Below are positions 57,429 to 64,000 of a stretch of DNA of 64,000 nucleotides, one piece after another (the stretch's first letter is position 1; every line of letters starts with the position of its first letter). A program made the position numbers and the translations under genes. This DNA is from Branchiibius sp. NY16-3462-2. GTDB lineage: Bacteria > Actinomycetota > Actinomycetes > Actinomycetales > Dermatophilaceae. Below the pieces are notes generated by a model. The model saw nothing but the letters and a program-made list of their open reading frames with translations. It was not told where the DNA came from and searched no databases. The stretch covers positions 62,001-126,000 of the forward strand of contig NZ_LVCF01000004.1 in the NCBI RefSeq assembly GCF_001594145.1, given 5' to 3'.

Positions 57429-58289
57429 TCAGCCCACGGCGCGGATCGCCGTGCACACCGCGTCCATCGCCAGCAGTCGCACGACATCGACGTGCGCCGC
57501 GACCTCGCCCGTTGCCGCAGCCACGAACGCGTCCCCGTCGAAGCGGGTGTGCGGTGGCGTCACAGCCCGGGCCAGCCCGTCGTGGGCTCCCTGCGCGACA
57601 AGGAAGCAGTCCGTCTTGCTGAGGGCGGCGTTGGTCACGACCACACCGATCGTGGTGTTGCTGCGGTAATCGGGCGCCGCCGCCAGCAGGGCATCGACGA
57701 TGCCCAGGTCGACCGGGCCGGTGCCGGGATCGATGTCACCGAAGGCGTTCACCGCACACAGCGCACCCACCACCAACTCGCCCACCTGCGCCTCGGCGTA
57801 CCGCAATCCGCCCGGTCGGCGATCCTCGCCACGCCAGTTCGACACGCAGGCACCTGTCCCGGCCCCCACCGGACCGTTCAGGACCGAAGCGCTGTCCTGG
57901 GCCGCGGCGTAACCCGCCGCCGCGTCGGGGTAGGCCTCCGGTGAGCCGACCAGGCGGTCGAAGAGCGCGAGGGTGGGTACGACAGGCACGTTGCCGGCCG
58001 GGGTGGGCACTCCGCGGCCGCGCTCGGCATAGAAGCGCATCACGCCGTCCGCTGCCGCCAGACCGAAAGCCGAGCCACCGGCCAGCAGCACGCCGTCGAA
58101 GCTCTGGACGGTCTTGTCCGGCGCCAACGCGTCCAACTCCCGGGAAGCCGGTGCACCACCGCGGACCTCCGCCGAGGCGACGGTCCCAGGTGGCAGGTCC
58201 ATCAGCGTGCATCCGGTGCGGGCGACCGGGTCGGTCCAGTGCCCGACCCGCACACCACGGACGCCGATCACCTCGCTGAGCACAGCCAC
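57429..58289 (-). CDS. P1 family peptidase (DmpA/S58-like)
   Basis: This 286-residue N-terminal-nucleophile-type hydrolase of the DmpA/BapA family self-cleaves to make an active nucleophile. GVRVGHWTDPVARTGCTLM, GGSAFGLAAADGVMRF and the SNTTIGVVVTNAALSKTDC segment, which holds the cleavage/nucleophile site, are conserved. The family releases N-terminal D-amino or beta-amino acids. Start choices are GTG at 58307, 58289 or 58283; 58289 gives the usual short N-terminus. It is divergent from glmU. Confidence 0.82.
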   Translation of the reverse strand: MAVLSEVIGVRGVRVGHWTDPVARTGCTLMDLPPGTVASAEVRGGAPASRELDALAPDKTVQSFDGVLLAGGSAFGLAAADGVMRFYAERGRGVPTPAGNVPVVPTLALFDRLVGSPEAYPDAAAGYAAAQDSASVLNGPVGAGTGACVSNWRGEDRRPGGLRYAEAQVGELVVGALCAVNAFGDIDPGTGPVDLGIVDALLAAAPDYRSNTTIGVVVTNAALSKTDCFLVAQGAHDGLARAVTPPHTRFDGDAFVAAATGEVAAHVDVVRLLAMDAVCTAIRAVG

Positions 58290-58414
58290 GCGGCCACCGT
58301 AGGGCACCAGTGAGTAGCGACGCGTGTCCGAACGCGAGGTGTCCAGCCGGTAACATCGCCTGTGCTGATGCCCGTCGACGGGCGACCGGCCGCTCGATCA
58401 AAGGAGTCTCGCGA

Positions 58415-59944
58415 GTGAGCGCCACCCCTGCCGCCGTGATCGTCCTCGCTGCCGGTGACGGTACGCGAATGCGAAGCCAGACCAGCAAGATGCTGCATAA
58501 GATCGCGGGTCGCACCCTCGTCTCGCACGCGGTGCACGCCGCGGTCGGCACCCACGCGCCGTACATCGCGGTCACCGTGCGCGCCCACCGGGACGCGGTC
58601 GCTGCTGAGGTGCTGGCCAGCTTCCCCGAGGCCGTGATCGCCGACCAGGACGACATCCCCGGCACTGGGCGGGCCGCGGAGTGCGGGCTGGCCGCGCTGC
58701 CCGCCGACCTGTCCGGCACCATCATCGTCACGTACGGCGACACCCCCTTGCTCTCCGCCGAGACCCTCGTGTCGCTCACTGAGCGGCACGAAGCCACGGC
58801 CAACGCGATCACGGTCCTCACCACGCACGTGCCCGACCCGAGCGGGTACGGCCGGATCCTGCGTGACGCCGACGGCAGCGTCACGGGGATCATCGAGGAC
58901 AAGGACGCCCGGGCGGCGCAGGCCGAGGGCGGCCCGATGGCACACGCAGTCGAGATCGACGAAATCAACTCCGGCATCTACGCATTCAGCGTCGAGGTGC
59001 TACGCGAGTTGCTGCCGAAGGTCGGCACCGACAACAACCAGCACGAGAAGTACCTCACCGATGTGCTGGCGCTGGCCCGCGACAACGGCGGTCGCGTGGA
59101 GGCGCTGGTCATCGACGACACCCCGCAGATCCTGGGCGTCAACGACAAGTCGCAACTGGCCCAACTGGGCAAGGAACTCAACGAGCGCCTCGTCAAGAAG
59201 CTGATGGTCGAGCAGGGCGCGATCGTGATCGATCCGGCCACCACCTGGGTCGATGCGGAGGTCACGGTCGGCGCGGACACCGTGATCCACCCCGGCTGCC
59301 AGCTGCTGGGCGCGACCAGTATCGGTGTCGAATGCACGATCGGACCCGACACCACGCTCAAGGACACCGAGGTCGACGACGGGGCGAGCGTCGTACGCAC
59401 CCATGCCGAGCTCGCGGTCATCGGCCCGCAGGCCACCGTCGGCCCGTTCTCCTATCTGCGCCCCGGCACCACGCTGGGTGCCCGCGGCAAGATCGGCGGA
59501 TTCGTCGAGACCAAGAACGCGCAGATCGGCGACGACGCGAAGGTCCCGCACCTGACCTACTGCGGTGACGCCACCATCGGCGAGGGCGCCAACATCGGCG
59601 CCGGCACGATCTTCGCCAACTTCGACGGCGTCACCAAGAACCACACCACCGTGGGGCGCTATAGCTTCGTCGGGTCCAACAGCGTCATCGTGGCGCCCGG
59701 TTCGATCGCCGACGGCACGTACGTCGCGGCGGGCTCCGCGGTCACCGCACCTGTCGGCCCGGGGGAGTTGGCGGTGACGCGGGCCCGGCAACGCAACGTC
59801 GAGGGCTGGGTCGCCCGCCGCCGCGCCGGGACGGCCACGGACGCGGCCGCCCAAGCAGCCGTTGCGCAGGGACTCGCCGCGGCGCAACAGGGACTGGAAG
59901 AATCAGCGGCATCCGCGTCGGCAGCCACGGAAGAGAACGCATGA
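58415..59944 (+). CDS. glmU: Bifunctional UDP-N-acetylglucosamine pyrophosphorylase / glucosamine-1-phosphate N-acetyltransferase
   Basis: This is a 509-residue enzyme. The N-terminal uridyltransferase (residues 1-230) begins VIVLAAGDGTRMRSQTSKMLHKI. The C-terminal left-handed beta-helix (about 255-455) acetyltransferase carries TYCGDATIGEGANIGAGTIFANFDGVTKNHT. A 45-residue Ala-rich tail follows, as in other actinobacteria. It makes UDP-GlcNAc for peptidoglycan. AAGGAG lies upstream of the GTG at 58415. It overlaps prs by four bases (ATGA). Confidence 0.95.
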   Translation: MSATPAAVIVLAAGDGTRMRSQTSKMLHKIAGRTLVSHAVHAAVGTHAPYIAVTVRAHRDAVAAEVLASFPEAVIADQDDIPGTGRAAECGLAALPADLSGTIIVTYGDTPLLSAETLVSLTERHEATANAITVLTTHVPDPSGYGRILRDADGSVTGIIEDKDARAAQAEGGPMAHAVEIDEINSGIYAFSVEVLRELLPKVGTDNNQHEKYLTDVLALARDNGGRVEALVIDDTPQILGVNDKSQLAQLGKELNERLVKKLMVEQGAIVIDPATTWVDAEVTVGADTVIHPGCQLLGATSIGVECTIGPDTTLKDTEVDDGASVVRTHAELAVIGPQATVGPFSYLRPGTTLGARGKIGGFVETKNAQIGDDAKVPHLTYCGDATIGEGANIGAGTIFANFDGVTKNHTTVGRYSFVGSNSVIVAPGSIADGTYVAAGSAVTAPVGPGELAVTRARQRNVEGWVARRRAGTATDAAAQAAVAQGLAAAQQGLEESAASASAATEENA

Positions 59945-60924
59945 ACACCAGCATGAAGCGCACCACCGAGAAGAACCTGATGGTCTTCAGCGGGCGGGCC
60001 CACCCGGATCTGGCGCAGCACGTGGCCAAGGAGCTGGGCACCGAGCTGGTGCCGACCGCCGCGTACGACTTCGCGAACACCGAGCTCTACGTGCGGTTCG
60101 AGGAGTCGGTGCGTGGCTGCGATGCGTTCGTCATCCAGAGCCACACCGCGCCGATCAACACCTGGATCATGGAGCACCTGATCATGGTCGACGCGCTCAA
60201 GCGGGCTTCGGCCAAGCGGATCACCGTGGTCCTGCCGTACTACGGCTACGCGCGTCAGGACAAGAAGTCCCGCGGCCGCGAGCCGATCAGCGCCCGCCTG
60301 ATGGCCGACCTGTTCAAGACCGCGGGCGCCGACCGGCTCATCGCCGTCGACCTGCACACCGATCAGATCCAGGGTTTCTTCGACGGCCCGGTGGACCACC
60401 TCCAGGCGCTGCCGATCCTGACCGACTACGTCGCCGAGAAGTACGCCGATGAGGACCTTGTCGTCGTATCTCCCGACGCCGGGCGGATCAAGGTGGCGGA
60501 GTCGTGGTCGCGGCGGTTGCAGAACGCCCCGCTGGCCTTCATCCACAAGACCCGCGACGTGACCCGGCCCAACGAGTCGGTCGCCAACCGGGTCATCGGC
60601 CAGGTGCAGGGCCGCACCTGCATCCTGGTCGACGACATGATCGACTCCGGTGGAACCATCTGCCACGCCGCGGACGCCCTGATGAAGGAAGGCGCCGCCA
60701 GCGTCATCATCGCCGCGACGCACGCGATCTTCTCGGGCCCGGCGGTGCAGCGGCTGAGCGAATCAGTGGCCCGCGAGGTCATCGTCACCGACACGTTGCC
60801 GGTCGGCCCGGACAAGCAGTTCGAAGGGCTGACCGTCCTGCCGATCGCCCCGCTGCTGGCCGAAGCCATCTCCCAGGTCTTCGGAGATGGTTCGGTGACC
60901 AGCATGTTCGAGGCGGACCACTAG
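59941..60924 (+). CDS. prs: Ribose-phosphate pyrophosphokinase
   Basis: This 327-residue PRPP synthase has the ATP/metal segment DKKSRGREPISARLMADLF, the DLHTDQIQGFFDGPVDHLQA motif and the PRPP-binding loop LVDDMIDSGGT. It supplies PRPP for nucleotides, His, Trp and arabinogalactan precursors. It is coupled to glmU, as in mycobacteria. Confidence 0.95.
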   Translation: MNTSMKRTTEKNLMVFSGRAHPDLAQHVAKELGTELVPTAAYDFANTELYVRFEESVRGCDAFVIQSHTAPINTWIMEHLIMVDALKRASAKRITVVLPYYGYARQDKKSRGREPISARLMADLFKTAGADRLIAVDLHTDQIQGFFDGPVDHLQALPILTDYVAEKYADEDLVVVSPDAGRIKVAESWSRRLQNAPLAFIHKTRDVTRPNESVANRVIGQVQGRTCILVDDMIDSGGTICHAADALMKEGAASVIIAATHAIFSGPAVQRLSESVAREVIVTDTLPVGPDKQFEGLTVLPIAPLLAEAISQVFGDGSVTSMFEADH

Positions 60925-60948
60925 TCCGTACCGCTCATCGGGGTCGGC

Positions 60949-61422
60949 TCACCAGTGGGTCCACCCGCCCGCCTGGACTGCGCGGTAGATCGTCTGGGCC
61001 GCCGTGAGACACGGCTTCTCGGCGACAGCGTCCGGGCCGGGCCAGTCCTTGTGCTTGCACTGGTACACCATGTTGTCGTACAGCTTGCGGTCCACGGTGG
61101 ATCGGCTGTAGCCGCTGATCTTGTGGTTGCGGTAGCCGAAGTCGTGCCGATCGCAGGACTTCTTGAAGAAGCCGCCCCACACCTTCACAGCCGCCAGTGC
61201 TGCCTGAACCGGGGCAACGGGGATCCCGGCGCCGGACGGGATCGAGCAGCCGTTGTGGCCCCAGTTGAGCCCGTACTTCCCGTAGTAGTTTCCGTACTTG
61301 GGTCCGTACACCCGTTCCAGGGTGACTTGCTTGGCGACCTCCTTCTTGGTGATGGCGTCGGCGGAGACCATGGGGGCGAAGCTCACCGTGGCAACGGCGG
61401 CGATCGCGAGGAGTTTGCGCAT
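60949..61422 (-). CDS. Secreted prokaryotic phospholipase A2
   Basis: This is a 157-residue protein. The signal peptide (residues 1-22) ends near VSADA. The catalytic His-Asp pair lies in SCDRHDFGYRN (H93, D94), the hallmark of the bacterial/fungal PLA2 family known from Streptomyces. Four cysteines (59, 90, 122, 138) could form two disulfides. The enzyme hydrolyses the sn-2 ester of phospholipids outside the cell, usually with calcium. It is transcribed against the flanking prs and rplY genes and has its own TTGACA promoter, so it is an insertion in an otherwise conserved housekeeping block. Confidence 0.85.
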   Translation of the reverse strand: MRKLLAIAAVATVSFAPMVSADAITKKEVAKQVTLERVYGPKYGNYYGKYGLNWGHNGCSIPSGAGIPVAPVQAALAAVKVWGGFFKKSCDRHDFGYRNHKISGYSRSTVDRKLYDNMVYQCKHKDWPGPDAVAEKPCLTAAQTIYRAVQAGGWTHW

Positions 61423-61726
61423 GGGTAATGCCCTTCTGTAGGGGTAGGGGTGGCGCTGAGCATAGAGATTCCTGTGGTGTTTCTGTCAATACCCCGATAG
61501 TGAACTGATTGAAAGCTGAATGGTCGGCCGCACGAACGGCCGGGATTTGGGCGGGTGCGGCCACGCGCCGTACCATGAACGACGTTGCCTCGGCGAGGGA
61601 CGCTGCACGAGCGGAGTCCGTGATCGACAAGGTTCAGGCCAGTGTTCGTGCCTGCACGCGTCGGTTCATGCCGCGTCCCGCGTCGAGGCGCCACCGAATC
61701 CATCCGCGAAGCCTGAAGGACCTGAC
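61423..61726 (+). other. Intergenic region between the phospholipase gene and rplY
   Basis: Of these 304 bases, the left part holds the phospholipase promoter on the minus strand. The right part is the rplY leader: a CGGCCG-CACGAA-CGGCCG hairpin near 61531-61548, a possible -10 TACCAT near 61571, and about 150 bases of GC-rich leader before the ATG. No further gene is seen. Confidence 0.5.
61459..61489 (-). promoter_or_regulatory. Promoter of the phospholipase A2 gene
   Basis: On the minus strand TTGACA (61489-61484) and TATGCT (61464-61459) are separated by 19 bases. The -35 is perfect and the spacer is long. Confidence 0.5.
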
Positions 61727-62383
61727 ATGGCCACCAAATCCGACAACCGTCTGATCGCCGAGAAGCGCACTGAGTTCGGCAAGGGCGCTGCCCGCCGCAT
61801 CCGCCGTGACCACAAGATCCCGGCCGTCCTGTACGGGCACGGCACCGACCCGCAGCACCTGACCCTGCCGGGCCACGACACGATGCTCGCGCTGAAGAAC
61901 CCCAACGCGATCCTCACCCTGATCATTGACGGCGACGAGCAGCTGGCCCTGGCCAAGGACGTCCAGCGCGATGCCATCAAGCCGGTCATCGACCACGTCG
62001 ACCTGATCATCGTCAAGCGGGGCGAGAAGGTCACCGTCGACGTGCCCGTGCACCTGGAGGGCGAGGCCGGTCCGGAGACCAACGTGGTCCTGGAGAACAA
62101 CACCCTGTCCATCGAGAGCGACCCGCTGTCGATCCCGGAGAACATCGTGGTCTCCGTCGCGGGCCTGGAGGCCGGCAGCCAGATCCTGGCCAAGGACGTC
62201 ACGCTGCCCGCCGGTTCGACGCTGGTCGCCGCCGAGGACCTGCTGGTCGTCAACGTGACCGCCCAGGTCACCGCCGAGGAGCTCGAGGCCGAGCTGGAAG
62301 AGGCCGAGGCTGAGGCCGGCATCGAGAAGGACGAGCCGGAGGCCGCCGAAGAGGGCGACGCCGCGGAGTCCGACGAGGCGTGA
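61727..62383 (+). CDS. rplY: 50S ribosomal protein L25 / general stress protein Ctc
   Basis: This 218-residue long-form L25 has an N-terminal 5S rRNA-binding domain (residues 1-95, RTEFGKGAARRIRRDHKIPAVLYGHG), a CTC beta domain (about 100-185) and a very acidic C-terminal tail (ELEAELEEAEAEAGIEKDEPEAAEEGD). GAAGGA precedes the ATG. It is followed by pth, the usual order. Confidence 0.95.
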   Translation: MATKSDNRLIAEKRTEFGKGAARRIRRDHKIPAVLYGHGTDPQHLTLPGHDTMLALKNPNAILTLIIDGDEQLALAKDVQRDAIKPVIDHVDLIIVKRGEKVTVDVPVHLEGEAGPETNVVLENNTLSIESDPLSIPENIVVSVAGLEAGSQILAKDVTLPAGSTLVAAEDLLVVNVTAQVTAEELEAELEEAEAEAGIEKDEPEAAEEGDAAESDEA

Positions 62384-62405
62384 TCATGTCTCGCGAGCTA
62401 CGCCG

Positions 62406-63005
62406 GTGAGCCCCTGGTTGATCGTCGGGCTCGGTAACCCCGGGTCGACGTACGCCGGCAACCGGCACAACGTCGGGGCCATGGTCATCGACGAACTCGC
62501 GAACCGTTACGACACGACGCTGCGCGCCCACAAAGCGCGCGCTCGTGCCGCCAGCATCCGACTCGGGCGGCCCGGCACTTCCGGGCCGCCCGCAGTCATT
62601 GCCATCCCCACGACGTACATGAACGAATCAGGTTCTCCCGTCAAGGGATTGGCTGACTTCTTCAAGGTTCCTGTCGAGCAGATCATCGTGATCCACGACG
62701 AGTTGGATATCGACGCCGGCACGATCCGGCTCAAGCGAGGCGGGGGAGAGGGCGGTCACAACGGCCTGCGCTCGATCTCCGCGGCGCTCGGCACGAAGGA
62801 CTACCTGCGGGTCCGGGTCGGCATCGGCCGACCCCCCGGCCGGATGGATCCGGCCGCCTTCGTGCTGAAGGACTTCAATGCCACCGAGCGCAAGGAGTTG
62901 CCGTTCCTGCTGGACGATGCGGCTGATGCGACCGAACTATTGATCGAGCGCGGCCTGACCGACGCGCAGAACACCGTGCACGCTGGAGGATCTACCCGCT
63001 CGTGA
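62406..63005 (+). CDS. pth: Peptidyl-tRNA hydrolase
   Basis: This 199-residue esterase recycles tRNA from dropped peptidyl-tRNA. Conserved are IVGLGNPGSTYAGNRHNVGAMV (catalytic His about residue 22), TYMNESGSPV, IVIHDELDIDAGTIRLKRGGGEGGHNGLRS and RVRVGIGRPPGRMD. GTG start. Its stop overlaps the mfd start (GTGA). Confidence 0.95.
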   Translation: MSPWLIVGLGNPGSTYAGNRHNVGAMVIDELANRYDTTLRAHKARARAASIRLGRPGTSGPPAVIAIPTTYMNESGSPVKGLADFFKVPVEQIIVIHDELDIDAGTIRLKRGGGEGGHNGLRSISAALGTKDYLRVRVGIGRPPGRMDPAAFVLKDFNATERKELPFLLDDAADATELLIERGLTDAQNTVHAGGSTRS

Positions 63006-64000
63006 CTCTCGACCCGCTGCTGACCCTGTTGCGCTCCGACGCCGGAGTCCAACGCACCCTGGGGCACCTGAACGCCGACATCGTCGACGTCGCGACCACG
63101 CCGGGGCTGCGCGCGCCGCTGTTGGCGATCCTGGCCGGCGGCGAGGCCGGGGTGCCGATCCTGGCGGTGACCGCCACCGGCCGGGAGGCCGACGATCTGG
63201 CGACGGCGTTGCGGTCCTTCCTGCCGGCCGAGCGCATCGCGGAGTTCCCCAGCTGGGAGACGCTGCCGCACGAGCGACTCAGCCCGCGCAGCGACACCGT
63301 CGGCAAACGGCTCTCGGTCCTGCGACGGCTGGCCCACCCGCAGACCGGTCACGGCCCGATCGACGTGGTGGTCGCCAGTGTCCGCGCACTGCTGCAACCG
63401 ATCGCCAAGGGCCTGGGCGACCTGGAGCCGGTAGCCCTGGTCGCAGGTCAGGATGCGGATCTGTCCGATGTGGTCGAGCGCCTCGCTGCTGCGGCCTACA
63501 CGCGTACCGACCTGGTCGAGCGACGCGGTGAATTCGCCGTCCGCGGAGGCATTCTCGACGTTTTCCCACCGACCGAGCAGCACCCGTTGCGGGTGGAGTT
63601 CTGGGGCGACACCGTCGAGGAAGTGCGCTACTTCAAGGTCGCTGACCAACGCAGTATGGAGATCGCCGATGGTGGTCTGTGGGCGCCGCCGTGCCGCGAG
63701 TTGCTCCTGACCGACGCCGTGCGCTCGCGGGCGGCCGCGCTGGCCGACCAGTTGCCCGGGGTCGCCGACATGCTGCACAAGATCGCCGAAGGCATTGCGG
63801 TGGAAGGGATGGAGTCCCTTGCGCCGGCGCTGCTCGGCTCGCAGATGGAGACCGTGCTCGACGTACTGCGCCCGAGCACGCACGTCGTGTTGTGCGACCC
63901 CGAGCGGGTGCGCACCCGCGCCCACGACCTGGTGGCGACCAGCGAGGAGTTCCTGGAGGCCAGTTGGGGCAACGCGGCTGCCGGCAACCAGGTTCCGGTG
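63002..64000 (+). CDS. mfd: Transcription-repair coupling factor Mfd (N-terminal part, cut by the window edge)
   Basis: An uninterrupted frame of 333 codons begins with a GTG that overlaps the pth stop and runs off the right edge. It shows the UvrB-like N-terminal domain (LAVTATGREADDLATALRSFLP; EFPSWETLPHERLSPRSDTVGKRLSVLRRL) and the RRGEFAVRGGILDVFPPTEQHPLRVEFWGDTVEEVRYF block. The helicase part lies outside. Mfd removes stalled RNA polymerase and recruits UvrA. Confidence 0.93.
   Translation, partial: MTLDPLLTLLRSDAGVQRTLGHLNADIVDVATTPGLRAPLLAILAGGEAGVPILAVTATGREADDLATALRSFLPAERIAEFPSWETLPHERLSPRSDTVGKRLSVLRRLAHPQTGHGPIDVVVASVRALLQPIAKGLGDLEPVALVAGQDADLSDVVERLAAAAYTRTDLVERRGEFAVRGGILDVFPPTEQHPLRVEFWGDTVEEVRYFKVADQRSMEIADGGLWAPPCRELLLTDAVRSRAAALADQLPGVADMLHKIAEGIAVEGMESLAPALLGSQMETVLDVLRPSTHVVLCDPERVRTRAHDLVATSEEFLEASWGNAAAGNQVPV

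Noticed and set aside
60935..61630. Alternative frame over the phospholipase A2 gene
   Set aside because: It lacks a signal peptide and cysteine pattern, while the chosen frame has the HD motif and four cysteines.
1..64000. CRISPR arrays, insertion sequences or a prophage
   Set aside because: No regular repeat-spacer pattern, no transposase or integrase motif and no phage structural genes were found.

Overview
The window is a GC-rich, densely coded chromosomal segment from an actinomycete. The evidence is an actinobacterial-type SepX, resuscitation-promoting factors, a protein O-mannosyltransferase, a SigK/RskA pair, DUF222-HNH (13E12-type) coding, and the gene order TetR - tRNA-Gln - glmU - prs - rplY - pth - mfd. 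A Micrococcales (Dermacoccaceae or Intrasporangiaceae-like) origin is my inference. No insertion sequence, prophage or CRISPR array was seen. Many genes show a TANNNT hexamer 6-7 bases before the start codon, which suggests leaderless transcripts.

Layout. 1-1.3 kb: end of an acetyltransferase gene, sepX and tRNA-Ala(CGC). 1.3-5.4 kb: a TetR regulator and the hydrolase it probably controls (two matching operators), ohr, and an acyl-CoA ligase. 5.4-11.8 kb: a PucR-type regulator and a four-gene operon (DUF3556 membrane protein, FAD oxidoreductase, two paralogous SDRs) behind a consensus Crp box. 11.8-15.3 kb: a surface module (acetyltransferase, class F sortase, CHRD protein, RskA, SigK), where sigK and the CHRD gene share one promoter motif. 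15.3-22.7 kb: FAD-linked oxidase, two PH-domain membrane proteins, protein mannosyltransferase, rsmI and a DUF2079 protein. 22.7-30.6 kb: sulfur and copper genes (cysK, a nitrate/sulfonate-type ABC importer, YcnI, CopC-CopD fusion, cystathionine beta-synthase-like enzyme). 30.6-34.5 kb: a TetR-controlled FMN monooxygenase with flavin reductase, and small membrane or secreted proteins.

34.5-41.6 kb is the conserved block metG - tatD - rpf - rpf - ksgA - ispE. The two Rpf proteins share a nearly identical catalytic domain on different N-terminal halves, and a similar leader element lies upstream of both. 41.6-46.4 kb is an ABC importer operon ending in a nucleoside hydrolase, followed by a convergent class I aldolase. 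46.4-53.6 kb is more variable: a DUF222-HNH protein beside a gene remnant, a TPR-like protein, an ABC-F ATPase, a decayed stretch with an orphan gene and two remnants, and a GH114-like lipoprotein. 53.6-57.3 kb holds MarR/tam/VOC, a TetR regulator, an unusual tRNA-Gln and an alcohol dehydrogenase. 57.4 kb to the end holds a P1 peptidase, glmU, prs, a secreted phospholipase A2 in opposite orientation, rplY, pth and the start of mfd.

The least-described units are the SigK surface module with a possible non-LPXTG sorting signal, the Crp-boxed DUF3556 operon, and the shared leader element of the rpf pair.
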